A DNA stretch of 64,000 nucleotides from Ensifer adhaerens (GCF_000697965.2 NZ_CP015880.1:2800001-2864000); one strand, 5' to 3'; positions 1 to 12,001 are shown, counted from the stretch's first letter. Numbers and translations: made by a program. The notes: generated by a model not told the origin, from the sequence alone.

Positions 1-588
1 GTTACCGCCTTCTACCGGTTCCAGGATCCGAGCGACAACACGATCGACTATTTCGACCAGGACGGCAAAAGCATCCGCCAGTTCCTGCTGCGCAATCCCG
101 TGCCGAATGGCCATTTCCGTTCGGGCTTCGGCATGCGCCGGCACCCGATCCTCGGTTTCTCGCGCATGCACACCGGCGTCGACTGGGCAGCCCCGCGCGG
201 CACACCGATCATCGCCGCCGGCGGCGGTGTCGTCGAAAAGGCCGGCTGGGATTCCGGCGGCTATGGCAATCAGACGCTGATCCGCCATGCCAACGGCTAC
301 GTGTCCTCCTACAACCACCAGAGCGCGATCGCCAAAAACGTCAAGGTGGGCAACAAGGTCGTCCAGGGCCAGGTGATCGGCTGGGTCGGAACGACCGGCC
401 TTTCGACCGGACCGCACCTGCACTACGAGCTGATCGTCAACGGCAACAAGGTCGACCCCTTGCGCATCCGACTGCCCGGCGGCAAGTCGCTTTCGGGCGA
501 CGCGCTGGCGAAGTTCGAGAAGGAACGCGACCGCATCGACGAATTGCTGAACAAGGACGGCACGGGCGCAGAGGTCGCGAGCAACTAA
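1..588 (+). CDS. M23-family zinc metallopeptidase, C-terminal part (5' end outside window)
   Basis: The reading frame is open from base 1, so this is the C-terminal 195 residues of a longer protein. It contains the LytM/M23 fold: the first metal motif HTGVD, the GGG turn, and the HLHYE motif that carries the catalytic and zinc-binding histidines. M23 enzymes cut peptidoglycan cross-bridges, usually in the periplasm. An internal ATG at 100 is not the start, because the sequence before it (VTAFYRFQDPSDNTIDYF) already reads as M23 linker. A charged tail of about 35 residues follows the catalytic domain. It converges on clpB across a shared terminator. Whether it is an active hydrolase or a division/septum regulator depends on the missing N-terminus. 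Confidence 0.9.
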   Translation, partial: VTAFYRFQDPSDNTIDYFDQDGKSIRQFLLRNPVPNGHFRSGFGMRRHPILGFSRMHTGVDWAAPRGTPIIAAGGGVVEKAGWDSGGYGNQTLIRHANGYVSSYNHQSAIAKNVKVGNKVVQGQVIGWVGTTGLSTGPHLHYELIVNGNKVDPLRIRLPGGKSLSGDALAKFEKERDRIDELLNKDGTGAEVASN

Positions 589-627
589 CCGCTCCCCTCC
601 CCTGCTCGAAAATCGGCACAAACAGAA

Positions 628-649
628 AGGCCGCCCCGAAGGGCGGCCT
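628..649. terminator. Bidirectional intrinsic terminator, M23 gene / clpB
   Basis: A perfect 9-bp stem (AGGCCGCCC / GGGCGGCCT) with a CGAA loop sits between the convergent M23 gene (ends 588) and clpB (ends 672). The T-rich tails on both sides are short, so termination may be moderate. Confidence 0.75.
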
Positions 650-671
650 CTTGATTTGTGCGCTGCCGGAC

Positions 672-3278
<2,607 letters not shown>

Positions 3279-3406
3279 ACTCTACCTCCATAGCCCGGCA
3301 GGCCCATCATGGCACCCGTCGGTGTTTCAGGATCAGGCTCCCGCATTCGGCAAGCCTGTCAGTGGCGCGATCCCCGCTTTGCGTCGGATCAACGCGTCCG
3401 AAGCGA

Positions 3407-3435
3407 ATATGGGGCAGCGATTTTGGAAATTAAAG
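3407..3435 (-). promoter_or_regulatory. RpoH (sigma-32)-like heat-shock promoter of clpB
   Basis: On the minus strand CTTTAA, 15 nt, then CCCCATAT. This matches the sigma-32 pattern CTTGAA-N13-15-CCCCATNT with one mismatch in the -35. It points toward clpB and predicts a leader of roughly 120 nt. Seen by eye only, but the -10 match is unusually good. Confidence 0.55.
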
Positions 3436-3516
3436 AGCCTCCCGGCGCTCGTGAGACGGAAATCTGCAACCACGAGGCGGCCGCGCACCGAAAGGGTAAC
3501 GCGGCCGCGGGATCGT

Positions 3517-4536
3517 CTATGCCGCGGGGGTCCGCTCGGCGAAGGACGCGCCGAATTCCTTCATCCGCCGCACATAGTAGGCCGGCTCGATCAGGACCTC
3601 CGGCAGATAGAGGCCCGGCGTCGGGGCGGCCCCTCCTTCAAGGCCGAGCATGCGCTCGACCGCAAGGGCGACGCCAAGCGCCGTCAGTGGGGCCTGGCCC
3701 TGAGGGTGCACGATCTCATAGCGACGGTCGACCAGTTCGCCGTGTTTGTCGCGGCCCTTGATATCGATGGCGATCTCCGTCGAGAACGGTTCGCCGCGCC
3801 GCCTGCTCGCGGACACGCTATAGGCAAGATCCAGGCGGATATCGCTGGCGTTGGTACGGGCCGAAAGCGCCATGACGTCGAAGGGCGAATAGGCGGTCGC
3901 TTCGAGTTCGACGCCGTCAACGCTTCTGAAGCGCGCCTTGGAATCCTCGCCGCCGGCCCAGTGGAACTTGCCATCCGCGACGGTCAAAGCGGCGGGCGCA
4001 AGGCCGGTGATGCGGTTGTAATCCGCAAGTGCTGCCGGCCCACCCATGTCCTCTTCGTCGAGCAAGACGCCGATGCGGATCGTGTCGATCGCCTCATAGG
4101 CTTTGGCAAAGTCGAGGATCGGGAAGATCGCGGCGCCGGCGAGCCAGTGGCTGGCGAGCAGGATCGGCGCACTGTCCGGCGCGTGGATATACTGCGCCAT
4201 CTCCGGACCGACCTCGAAGGTGCCGCTCGATAGGCTGATATAGGGAATGCCGTGGCGCTGGGCGTAACGCATCGAACTCAGCTTTTCGTCTTTCAGGAAG
4301 ATGACGACGGCGCTGAAGCGGGGCGCATCGCCAAGGCCGAGATCCGGGCGACTGAGGTCGACGCTGACCCCGACCGCGCCGCCAACCTCACGTGCGACCG
4401 CCTCGGCCCTGCCAAGATCGCGGCCACCGATCGCGATCGGCAGCGTCGGGTGCAGACGACGAATGATCCTTGCGGCCTGCGACCCGACGACACCGGAACC
4501 ACCGACAATCAAAACGGGCAGAAACTTGCTCGACAT
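3517..4536 (-). CDS. Saccharopine-dehydrogenase-like NAD(P)-binding oxidoreductase
   Basis: 339-residue protein with an N-terminal Rossmann fold: VLIVGGSGVVGSQAARII is the dinucleotide loop (GGSGVVG). The C-terminal half is an alpha/beta domain of the saccharopine dehydrogenase/homospermidine synthase superfamily; the substrate is unknown. An in-frame ATG at 4569 exists, but the start at 4536 is preferred because AGGAG lies about 8 nt upstream of it. The gene is divergent from a TetR regulator, and the shared region holds a strong palindrome, so it is the likely regulated target. A detoxifying or catabolic oxidoreductase is the inferred role. Confidence 0.8.
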   Translation of the reverse strand: MSSKFLPVLIVGGSGVVGSQAARIIRRLHPTLPIAIGGRDLGRAEAVAREVGGAVGVSVDLSRPDLGLGDAPRFSAVVIFLKDEKLSSMRYAQRHGIPYISLSSGTFEVGPEMAQYIHAPDSAPILLASHWLAGAAIFPILDFAKAYEAIDTIRIGVLLDEEDMGGPAALADYNRITGLAPAALTVADGKFHWAGGEDSKARFRSVDGVELEATAYSPFDVMALSARTNASDIRLDLAYSVSASRRRGEPFSTEIAIDIKGRDKHGELVDRRYEIVHPQGQAPLTALGVALAVERMLGLEGGAAPTPGLYLPEVLIEPAYYVRRMKEFGASFAERTPAA

Positions 4537-4577
4537 CTTCCTATCTCCTAAACGAGAGGTAAGCGGCACCTACCGAA

Positions 4578-4606
4578 CTTACCATTAGTAACTTACTATT
4601 GGTAAG
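4578..4606. promoter_or_regulatory. TetR-type operator between divergent genes
   Basis: A 29-bp palindrome, CTTACCATTAGTAA-C-TTACTATTGGTAAG, with only one mismatched pair between the 14-nt arms. It lies 41 nt upstream of the oxidoreductase start and 60 nt upstream of the tetR start, where it could control both promoters. Size and symmetry fit a TetR-dimer pair. Confidence 0.75.
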
Positions 4607-4666
4607 TAAGATGCCGAATACCACTTTCAAGAGGCATGGGCCGACGCGAATAGAGGATTGTGATCG

Positions 4667-5251
4667 ATGAGCCGGACGAAAGGCCGAAAGCTTGCGAAGC
4701 CCGAGCGGCGCGCCCAGCTGCTCGAGACCGCCAGGGAGATCCTGCGCGAACGGGGCGCCGACGCCCTGACGCTTGGCCATCTCGCCGAAAGCGCTGGCGT
4801 CAGCAAGCCGATCGCCTATGAACATTTCGGCACGCGCGAGGGGCTCTTGATCGCGCTCTCCCAGGAAATCGAAGACCGGCACACGGAAAAACTGAAGGTC
4901 GCGCTGAAGGGTGCATTAAATCGGCTCGAAGCGGTCGCCGATATCATCAGTTCCGTCTACATCAACTGTGCTGTCGAAAGCGGCGAGGAATGGCAGGCGA
5001 TCTCCGGCGCGCTGCGCGGCAATGCGGACATGATCGCCACGCAGCAACAGCAGGCTGACGATTACGTCGCCATGATCAAGGCAGCCCTCTCTCCTTTCTC
5101 GGAAGTCCCCGAGGACGATCTGAGGCTTCGATGCACGGGTATCGCCGGCGCGGCCGAGGCGATCGGCCGCGAACTGATCCGCGGGCGCACAAACGAGACC
5201 GCTGCGAGCAGCAACCTAACTGCACTCATCATCGACAGTGCCAAAAGCTGA
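4667..5251 (+). CDS. TetR/AcrR-family transcriptional regulator
   Basis: 194 residues. The N-terminal DNA-binding domain (about 10-57) has the TetR helix-turn-helix: LTLGHLAESAGVSKPIAYEHF followed by GTREGLLIAL. The variable C-terminal half is the ligand-binding and dimer domain; the ligand cannot be read from sequence. It is transcribed away from the saccharopine-dehydrogenase-like gene, with the 29-bp operator between them, so it probably represses that gene and itself. It ends in a strong terminator shared with the facing DUF4167 gene. Confidence 0.93.
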   Translation: MSRTKGRKLAKPERRAQLLETAREILRERGADALTLGHLAESAGVSKPIAYEHFGTREGLLIALSQEIEDRHTEKLKVALKGALNRLEAVADIISSVYINCAVESGEEWQAISGALRGNADMIATQQQQADDYVAMIKAALSPFSEVPEDDLRLRCTGIAGAAEAIGRELIRGRTNETAASSNLTALIIDSAKS

Positions 5252-5288
5252 CCAGTGCAACTGGCTGATCAGCGTTTGCCGTGCAAAG

Positions 5289-5318
5289 AAAAACCCGGCC
5301 GCGATGGGCCGGGTTTTT
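5289..5318. terminator. Bidirectional intrinsic terminator
   Basis: Perfect 12-bp stem AAAAACCCGGCC / GGCCGGGTTTTT with a GCGATG loop. The A/T ends give a U tract in both directions, serving tetR (plus) and the DUF4167 gene (minus). Confidence 0.9.
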
Positions 5319-5356
5319 GATGCCTGCACCGGGCAGGCTGACTAAAGCGACTTCGC

Positions 5357-6019
5357 TTACTCGGAAGCAGCCAGAGCCGGCGCTTCCGGAGCGTCATCGC
5401 CTGACGGCTGAGCCTCGTCGGCAGCACCTTCCTGGGCGCTGCGGCGGGGACGGCGCGGACGCGGCGCGTTGCGGCGGCGCGTTGCGGCACGGCCGGAAGC
5501 GGCAGGAGCTTCTTCTTCCATCGCAACTTCGGCCGGCGTGCCTTCGATCACCGGCTGCGGGCCGGTACCGTCGATGACAACGGGCTGCGGCTCGGCAACA
5601 GGCGTTACGGCTGCGGCACCCGAAGCCGGCATGTCGTCGGCGTAGCCCTGATCCAGATCGTCCTGGTCCTGGTCGGCTGCGTCGTGGCCGCGGAAGTCCT
5701 GACGGTCGTCACGCTGGAAACGATCCTGCATCTGCGCCTGCGCGGCAGCAATGATGCGGTTGTAGTGTTCGGCGTGCTGCAGGTAATTTTCCGCCATGAC
5801 CCGGTCGCCGGAGCTCTGGGCGTCGCGCGCAAGTGCAGAGTACTTCTCGGCGATGTGCTGGGCCGTACCGCGAATCTTCACATCCGGACCGGAGCTGTCG
5901 TAGGTCCGCGTCAGCGGATTCGAGCCCTTGCGGTTGTGATTGTTGTTGCTTCCATTGTTGTTGTTATTGTTGTTGTTATTTCGCCCGCGGCCGCGCTTGT
6001 TTTGCTGTCCTGGCCTCAT
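5357..6019 (-). CDS. DUF4167 domain-containing protein, low-complexity RNA-binding-like
   Basis: 220-residue conserved alphaproteobacterial protein. The start at 6019 (MRPGQQNKRGRGRN) is the family's characteristic N-terminus; an upstream in-frame ATG at 6100 would add unlike sequence. An R/G/K-rich head leads into an asparagine run with G/S/H interruptions, then the DUF4167 helical core (about 35-90, containing IRGTAQHIAEKYSALARDA). The tail is acidic with an arginine/proline-rich block. The composition suggests RNA or ribosome contact, but function is not established. The Asn run is coded by a (GTT)n-like microsatellite on the plus strand (about 5936-5985), so its length may vary between strains. 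Confidence 0.85.
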   Translation of the reverse strand: MRPGQQNKRGRGRNNNNNNNNNGSNNNHNRKGSNPLTRTYDSSGPDVKIRGTAQHIAEKYSALARDAQSSGDRVMAENYLQHAEHYNRIIAAAQAQMQDRFQRDDRQDFRGHDAADQDQDDLDQGYADDMPASGAAAVTPVAEPQPVVIDGTGPQPVIEGTPAEVAMEEEAPAASGRAATRRRNAPRPRRPRRSAQEGAADEAQPSGDDAPEAPALAASE

Positions 6020-6346
6020 AGTACATTCACCCGAATTCTCTTGATAATGATGATCATGTGGTTTCGTCTTCCGGCCGGATCCGCCCGACAGAGCACGCAC
6101 CGTTGCGCTCGCACAATGGCGGCTTCGGCGCCGACTGACGTCAAATTAACAGGTACCCGCACAAGGCACGTGTTGAACCCTAGCAACTCTTTCTTGAGAG
6201 CAATCCCCGTGGCCAGGTCATACCGGAACGAATCTTAGGTCCATGACCTTCTGCCCAGTGCGCGGGCAAACTAGCCCGCTTCCTCTGGGATTCCAAGCCC
6301 TTTCTTTGCCTCTGCAAGAAAGAAGATGCGCCAGTGCAGCATTTTT
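6020..6346. other. Intergenic region, no gene seen
   Basis: 327 bp between the DUF4167 start and the prmC stop. No convincing ORF with a ribosome-binding site. An AT-rich imperfect inverted repeat (about 6300-6322) follows prmC and could be a weak terminator. The DUF4167 promoter should lie in 6030-6200, but I cannot place it. Confidence 0.5.
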
Positions 6347-7216
6347 TCAACGGTTTGTGTCGCGTTCGAAGATCAGGACGCGGTCATTGCCGCCGAGATC
6401 CTTCGCCTCTTCACGCAGACGGAATTTTTCGGCGTAAAACAACGCCGTTACCGCCTCTTTCTGGTCGAAACCGATTTCCAAGCCTATCACGCCGTTTGTC
6501 TCAAGATGATGACCAGCTTGAGAAGCGATGGCGCGATAGGCATCTAGCCCATCTTCTCCGCCATCAAGCGCTGCGGCCGGGTCGTGAAGTCTCACCTCCG
6601 GCTCAAGCTCTTCAACCACACTGGACCGGATATACGGCGGATTTGAGACGATAACGTCGTAACGACCGTCCACCTTTTCGTACCAGTTGCTGAGCAACGG
6701 CCGAAAGCGATCCGCAAGTCCGAGAGCGACGGCATTTGCCGTCGCCGTTGCCAGCGCGTCTCCGGATATATCGGTAGCCGTGCCCCTGGCTTCAAGAACC
6801 TCAGACAGAAGCGCGAGACAAATCGCGCCCGTGCCGGTCCCGAGATCCATGATCTCGCAACCTCCCTTTCGCGCGACCACCGCGCGCAGATAGGGGATCA
6901 TGCGGTCGACCAAGGTCTCGGTGTCCGGGCGCGGCTCCAGGGTTTCCTTCGACAGCCTCAGCGGCAGACCGAAAAACTCGCGTTCACCGAGGATGCGATA
7001 GACCGGCTCGCGCGCCAGCCGGCGCGCAACCGCCGCCCGGATCCGCTGGGCATCCTCATCCGAAACCGGGTCCCTGCCCCGCGACACGACCGCGCTCAGC
7101 GACAGGTCGAGCAGGCCCGAGATCAGGTGCCGGACGTCGAGCGCCGCATGCTCGATGCCACCCGCCTGCAGGCGATCGCGACTTTCGGCAACCAGACTCG
7201 CGAGCGTCTCGGCCAT
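6347..7216 (-). CDS. prmC: Release factor glutamine methyltransferase PrmC (HemK)
   Basis: SAM-dependent enzyme that N5-methylates the glutamine of the GGQ motif in release factors. 289 residues, normal for the family. An N-terminal helical domain (1-about 85) precedes the Rossmann methyltransferase domain with motif I DLGTGTGAI (about 124-132) and the glutamine-binding SNPPY (191-195). It starts 3 nt after prfA, its substrate gene, in the classic prfA-prmC operon, so translation is probably coupled. Confidence 0.97.
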   Translation of the reverse strand: MAETLASLVAESRDRLQAGGIEHAALDVRHLISGLLDLSLSAVVSRGRDPVSDEDAQRIRAAVARRLAREPVYRILGEREFFGLPLRLSKETLEPRPDTETLVDRMIPYLRAVVARKGGCEIMDLGTGTGAICLALLSEVLEARGTATDISGDALATATANAVALGLADRFRPLLSNWYEKVDGRYDVIVSNPPYIRSSVVEELEPEVRLHDPAAALDGGEDGLDAYRAIASQAGHHLETNGVIGLEIGFDQKEAVTALFYAEKFRLREEAKDLGGNDRVLIFERDTNR

Positions 7217-7219
7217 CTC

Positions 7220-8302
7220 TTAGCCCCGCTGCTCGCCGAGCTGCGCCAGCTGGCTCGCCTGGTAGTCGGCAAGCAGCGCATCGACGACTTCGTCGATCTC
7301 GCCCATCATCATCCGGTCGAGCTTGTAGAGCGTCAGGTTGATGCGGTGGTCGGTAAGGCGTCCCTGCGGGAAATTGTAGGTGCGGATGCGTTCGGAGCGA
7401 TCGCCCGATCCCACCTGGCTCTTGCGGTCGGCCGAGCGTTCGCTGTCGGCGCGCTGGCGCTCCATGTCGTAGAGGCGCGAGCGCAGCACCTGCATCGCTT
7501 TCGCACGGTTCTGGTGCTGCGACTTTTCCGAGCTGGTGACGACGAGCCCGGTCGGCAGGTGGGTGATGCGCACGGCCGAGTCCGTCGTGTTGACGTGCTG
7601 TCCGCCGGCGCCCGACGAGCGCATCGTGTCGATGCGGATATCCTCGGGCCGGATCTCGATATCGATGTCTTCGGCCTCGGGCAGCACTGCGACGGTTGCC
7701 GCCGAGGTGTGAATGCGACCGCTCGCCTCCGTCTCCGGCACGCGCTGTACGCGGTGCACACCAGACTCGAACTTCAGCCGCGCGAACACGCCGCGCCCGG
7801 AAACTGTAGCGATGATTTCCTTGAAACCGCCGGCTTCGCCTTCGCTCGACGACAGCACTTCGACCTTCCACCCCTTGCCCGCCGCATAACGCTCGTACAT
7901 CCGGAACAGGTCGCCGGCAAACAGCGCCGCCTCGGAACCACCGGTTCCGGCGCGGATTTCAAGGATCGCGCTCTTTTCGTCGGCCGCATCCTTCGGCAGG
8001 AGCAGGATCTGGATCTCCTGTTCCAGCTGTTCGATCGCCTCGACGACCTCGGGCTTTTCCATTTCGGCGAGATCACGCATCTCGCGGTCGGTCGATTTGT
8101 CGGCGAGCATGGCGATGATGTCGGCAAGCTCCGCCGTCGCCTTTTCGTAGGCGCGGATCTTCGTCACCACCGGCTGCAGTTCGGAATACTCCGAGGCGAG
8201 CTTGACGTAGACGTCCGCGGCCGGGCCGGCGGACATGCGCGCCTCGATTTCACCGAACCGCCGTTCCAGTTCGCGCATCTTTTCAACGGGAAGCTTTGCC
8301 AA
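7220..8302 (-). CDS. prfA: Peptide chain release factor 1
   Basis: Recognises UAA and UAG in the ribosomal A site and triggers peptide release. 360 residues. The codon-recognition motif is P189-E-T191 (PxT type, as in RF1), and the catalytic loop is GAGGQH with GGQ at 233-235. The first gene of a two-gene operon with prmC, which methylates Gln235. ptsP ends 69 nt upstream on the same strand, so all three could be co-transcribed. Confidence 0.98.
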   Translation of the reverse strand: MAKLPVEKMRELERRFGEIEARMSAGPAADVYVKLASEYSELQPVVTKIRAYEKATAELADIIAMLADKSTDREMRDLAEMEKPEVVEAIEQLEQEIQILLLPKDAADEKSAILEIRAGTGGSEAALFAGDLFRMYERYAAGKGWKVEVLSSSEGEAGGFKEIIATVSGRGVFARLKFESGVHRVQRVPETEASGRIHTSAATVAVLPEAEDIDIEIRPEDIRIDTMRSSGAGGQHVNTTDSAVRITHLPTGLVVTSSEKSQHQNRAKAMQVLRSRLYDMERQRADSERSADRKSQVGSGDRSERIRTYNFPQGRLTDHRINLTLYKLDRMMMGEIDEVVDALLADYQASQLAQLGEQRG

Positions 8303-8371
8303 GTCTCACTCCAATGCGTCTCGCCCCGGCCGGATCAGCTCCGGACGAGGGTTGCGACGCGTCACTTCAAT

Positions 8372-10639
8372 CTAAACCGGAATGCCGTTTTCCGCGGCGA
8401 AATCCACCAGCATCTGGCGAACGGGCGTCTGATCTCGCGTGTCGTCCAGTGCAGCGTTGAGCAGTGCGCCGAGCTTGGACGCGTCAAGCGCCAGAAGCAT
8501 CGCCTTGATCGGTCCGACGGCCGTCGGCGACATCGACACCGAACGGAAGCCAAGACCCAGCAGCGCCATGGCCGAGAGCGGCTTGCTCGCCATCTCGCCG
8601 CAGAGCGTCACCGGCGTATCGTGCCGGTCGCCGGCGCGCACGATATCACGCAGGATCCTGAGGAACGGGCGCCCGAGCACGTCGAAACGATCGGACACGC
8701 GGGCATTGCCGCGGTCGACGGCCATCGCGAACTGGAAGAGGTCGTTGGAGCCGACCGAGACGAAGTCCACCTCGGTCATCAGCTCGTCGAGCTGCCAGAG
8801 CAGCGCCGGCACTTCCAGCATGGCGCCGAATTGCAGCTTGCGCGGCAACTGTTCGCCGAGCTTCGACTGCCGCTCGATTTCCTTCTGCAGGAGGTCGCGC
8901 GCGATCCTGAGTTCGGAGACCTCGGTGACCATCGGCAGCATCAGCTTGAGCTCGGCACCGGCCGCCGCCCGCAGCATCGCGCGGAGCTGGGTGCGCAGCA
9001 GACCCGGCCGGTCGAGCGAAAGCCGGATGGCGCGCCAGCCGAGCGCCGGGTTTTCCTCTTCCGCAGCGCGGAAATAGGGAACCACCTTGTCGCCGCCAAT
9101 ATCGAGTGTGCGGAAGGTTACGGGCTTGCCGCCCGTCTGCTTCAGCACGCTGCGGTAGAAGGCTTCCTGTTCCTCCGCCTTCGGCATGGTCGAGGCGATC
9201 ATGAACTGGAGTTCGGTGCGGAAGAGGCCGATGCCTTCGGCACCCGCCTCGTTCAGATGCGGAAGGTCGACCAATAGGCCGGCATTCATCTGCAACGTGA
9301 TACGCGTGCCGTCCCGGGTCAGCGGTTCGACGTCCTTCAGCGCGCGGAACTGTGCCTGACGCCGCGCCCGGAAGCGAACCTTTTCCTCATAGGCGCGCTG
9401 CAGGTCGGCGAGCGGCCGCAGATGCACCTTGGCGTCATCGCCATCGATGATGATCGCGTCGCGGTTTTCCGCAAGCGCCACGGCACCGGTCGCCTGGCCG
9501 ATCACAGGAATGCCCATGGCGCGGGCAACGATCACCACGTGGCTGGTGACGGCACCCTCTTCGAGCACCAGGCCGCGCACATTTTCGCGCGGATAGTCGA
9601 GCAGCTCGGCAGCGCCCATGGCGCGCGCGACGATCACCGCATCGTTCGGGAAGTCGCTCGCCGAAAGCTTGGCGCCGTAGCCCGAGAGCTGGCGCAGCAA
9701 GCGGTTGGCGAGATCGTCAAAATCATGCATGCGCTCGCGCAGATAAGGGTCCGTCAGGCGGATCATGCGCGCTTTGGTTTCGCTCTGCACACGCTCGACG
9801 GCGGCTTCCGCCGTCAGGCCGTTGCGGATCGCTTCTTCGAGCTTGCGCACCCAGCCGCGGTCATGCGCGAACATGCGGTAGGTCTCGAGCACTGCCCGAT
9901 GCTCGCCCTCCATCGACACCTCGCGGCGCGACAGCATGTCGTCGATCGAGATCCGCAGCGACCCGAGCGCCTCTGCAAGCCGCTGCAACTCCTGGTCGGT
10001 ATCCTCGTTGAGAAGATTGGTGACGACGATCCTTGGTTCGTGCAGGACGACATAGCCAAGGCCGATGCCTTCGCCGTAGCTGTTGCCGTCGATCGAGACG
10101 GGACGCGAGAGATCGAGTTCGAGCCCTGGCTTGGTGATCTTCTTGAGCTCGCCGGTTGCCACCATCTCGGCGAGAACCATGGCGGTCGTTTCGAGCGCCT
10201 CGACCTCGTCCTCGCGATAGTTGCGCATCGCCTTGTTCTGGACGACGAGAACGCCGAGCGCGCGCCCTGTGCGCAGGATCGGCACGCCGAGGAAGGAATG
10301 ATAGATCTCTTCGCCGGTCTCCGGCAGGTAGGTAAAGGCCGGGTGAGACTGGGCGTCGGACAGATTGAGCGGCCGGGCCGAAGCGGCGATGGTACCGACG
10401 AGGCCCTGCCCCATCTTCAACTGCGCCAGGTGAACGGCGGCCTTGTTCAGACCTTCGGTCGCATAGAGTTCGAGCACGCCGTCGGAGCGCAGCACGTAGA
10501 CCGAACACACTTCCGCGACCATATTCTGCGCGATCTGGCGCACGATACGGTCAAGGCGCTCCTGCGGCTCCAGCGGTTCCGCCATCAACTCGCGCAACCG
10601 CTTGAGGAGAACGCGCGGACCTGCGGAAAGGTCTCTCAT
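8372..10639 (-). CDS. ptsP: Phosphoenolpyruvate-protein phosphotransferase PtsP (EI-Ntr)
   Basis: Enzyme I of the nitrogen PTS: takes phosphate from PEP and passes it to NPr, a regulatory relay with no sugar transport. 755 residues. An N-terminal GAF sensor domain (about 1-160) is followed by the swivelling phosphohistidine domain (VTSHVVIVARAMGIP, His is the phosphorylated residue) and the PEP-binding barrel with GIGLFRTELQFM and CGEMASKPL. The start at 10639 is chosen because GGGAG precedes it; the frame extends 18 codons further without a convincing site. lysC lies upstream on the same strand. No NPr gene is adjacent. Confidence 0.95.
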   Translation of the reverse strand: MRDLSAGPRVLLKRLRELMAEPLEPQERLDRIVRQIAQNMVAEVCSVYVLRSDGVLELYATEGLNKAAVHLAQLKMGQGLVGTIAASARPLNLSDAQSHPAFTYLPETGEEIYHSFLGVPILRTGRALGVLVVQNKAMRNYREDEVEALETTAMVLAEMVATGELKKITKPGLELDLSRPVSIDGNSYGEGIGLGYVVLHEPRIVVTNLLNEDTDQELQRLAEALGSLRISIDDMLSRREVSMEGEHRAVLETYRMFAHDRGWVRKLEEAIRNGLTAEAAVERVQSETKARMIRLTDPYLRERMHDFDDLANRLLRQLSGYGAKLSASDFPNDAVIVARAMGAAELLDYPRENVRGLVLEEGAVTSHVVIVARAMGIPVIGQATGAVALAENRDAIIIDGDDAKVHLRPLADLQRAYEEKVRFRARRQAQFRALKDVEPLTRDGTRITLQMNAGLLVDLPHLNEAGAEGIGLFRTELQFMIASTMPKAEEQEAFYRSVLKQTGGKPVTFRTLDIGGDKVVPYFRAAEEENPALGWRAIRLSLDRPGLLRTQLRAMLRAAAGAELKLMLPMVTEVSELRIARDLLQKEIERQSKLGEQLPRKLQFGAMLEVPALLWQLDELMTEVDFVSVGSNDLFQFAMAVDRGNARVSDRFDVLGRPFLRILRDIVRAGDRHDTPVTLCGEMASKPLSAMALLGLGFRSVSMSPTAVGPIKAMLLALDASKLGALLNAALDDTRDQTPVRQMLVDFAAENGIPV

Positions 10640-10726
10640 CGCGTGGGGTCTCCCGAAATAGAGGGGACGGCAGCAAAGGGGATGCGCGGCCAAGTCGCCG
10701 CGAATCCCAAATCGGTCGTCTGTCGA

Positions 10727-12001
10727 TTAACTCTTATCGAGACCGTAAGCGGAATGCAAAGTGCGAACCGCCAATTCCGCATAGGGTCCATCGATCAGGA
10801 TCGAAATCTTGATCTCGGAAGTGGTGATCGCCTTGATGTTGATGCCCTTGTCGGCAAGCGCACGGAAGGCCGACGCTGCAACACCGGCGTGGCTGCGCAT
10901 GCCGATACCGATGACCGACACCTTGACGAGGCCGGCTTCGGACTGGACAACGTCGTAACCGATCTTGTCCTTGTTGTCGCCGAGCACCTTCAGTGCCTTG
11001 TCGACATCGCCGGAGGGAACCGTGAAGGTCATGTCGGTTTTCGAACCGTCCTCGGAGATGTTCTGGACAATCATATCGACGTTGATATGGGCTTCAGCCA
11101 GCGGGCCGAAAATCGCGGCGGAGACGCCCGGCCGGTCGGCGAGACGGCGCAGCGAAATCTGGGCTTCATCCTTGGCATAGGCAATGCCGGTTACGACTTC
11201 CTGTTCCACGATCTCATCCTCATCACAAATCAGCGTACCGGGCGGATTGAGAAGGTCACCCATGCCCGGCGCATCGGGATCTTCGAAAGACGAACGCACG
11301 AAGGTGCGGACCTTGTGCACCATGGCAAGCTCCACCGAGCGCACCTGCAGCACCTTGGCGCCGAGCGATGCCATTTCCAGCATTTCCTCGAACGCGATCT
11401 TCTTCAGACGCCGCGCCTTCGGCTCGATGCGCGGGTCGGTGGTGTAGACGCCATCGACGTCGGTGTAGATGTCGCAACGGTCGGCCTTGACGCCGGCGGC
11501 GATCGCAACCGCCGAGGTGTCGGAGCCGCCGCGGCCGAGCGTGGCGACGCGGTTGTCGGGCCCAAGCCCCTGGAAGCCGGCGATGACGGCGACCTGGCCC
11601 TCGCCCATGCGGCGGATGAGCTCGGCACCGTCGATGTCAAGAATGCGGGCAGCGCCGTGGGCGTTGTCGGTGCGGATCGGGACCTGCCAGCCCTGCCACG
11701 AGCGGGCGTTGATGCCCATCGACTGCAGCGCGATGGCGAGAAGACCGGAGGTCACCTGTTCGCCGGACGCGACGATCGCGTCGTATTCGCGCGCATCGTA
11801 GAAGGGCGAGTTGGCGCCGGTTGCCTTCGGCATGTTCTGCACCCAGCCGACCAGCTCATTGGTCTTGCCGGACATCGCGGAAACGACGACGGCAACTTCG
11901 TGGCCGGCATCGACCTCGCGTTTCACATGGCGGGCAACATTGTGGATGCGTTCCAAATCAGCGACGGACGTCCCGCCGAATTTCATCACGATGCGTGCCA
12001 T
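10727..12001 (-). CDS. lysC: Aspartate kinase
   Basis: Phosphorylates aspartate, the first step to lysine, threonine, methionine and diaminopimelate. 424 residues. The amino-acid kinase domain begins MARIVMKFGGTSV (KFGGTS binds aspartate/ATP), with GRGGSDTSAVAIAAGVKADRCDIYTDVDG at 155-185 in its usual form. Two C-terminal ACT domains (about 265-420) include ISLRRLADRPGVSAAIF and VSVIGIGMRSHAGVAA, the allosteric sites. It lies just upstream of ptsP, a common arrangement in Rhizobiales. The 290-bp region to the divergent outer-membrane gene holds its promoter. Confidence 0.97.
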   Translation of the reverse strand: MARIVMKFGGTSVADLERIHNVARHVKREVDAGHEVAVVVSAMSGKTNELVGWVQNMPKATGANSPFYDAREYDAIVASGEQVTSGLLAIALQSMGINARSWQGWQVPIRTDNAHGAARILDIDGAELIRRMGEGQVAVIAGFQGLGPDNRVATLGRGGSDTSAVAIAAGVKADRCDIYTDVDGVYTTDPRIEPKARRLKKIAFEEMLEMASLGAKVLQVRSVELAMVHKVRTFVRSSFEDPDAPGMGDLLNPPGTLICDEDEIVEQEVVTGIAYAKDEAQISLRRLADRPGVSAAIFGPLAEAHINVDMIVQNISEDGSKTDMTFTVPSGDVDKALKVLGDNKDKIGYDVVQSEAGLVKVSVIGIGMRSHAGVAASAFRALADKGINIKAITTSEIKISILIDGPYAELAVRTLHSAYGLDKS

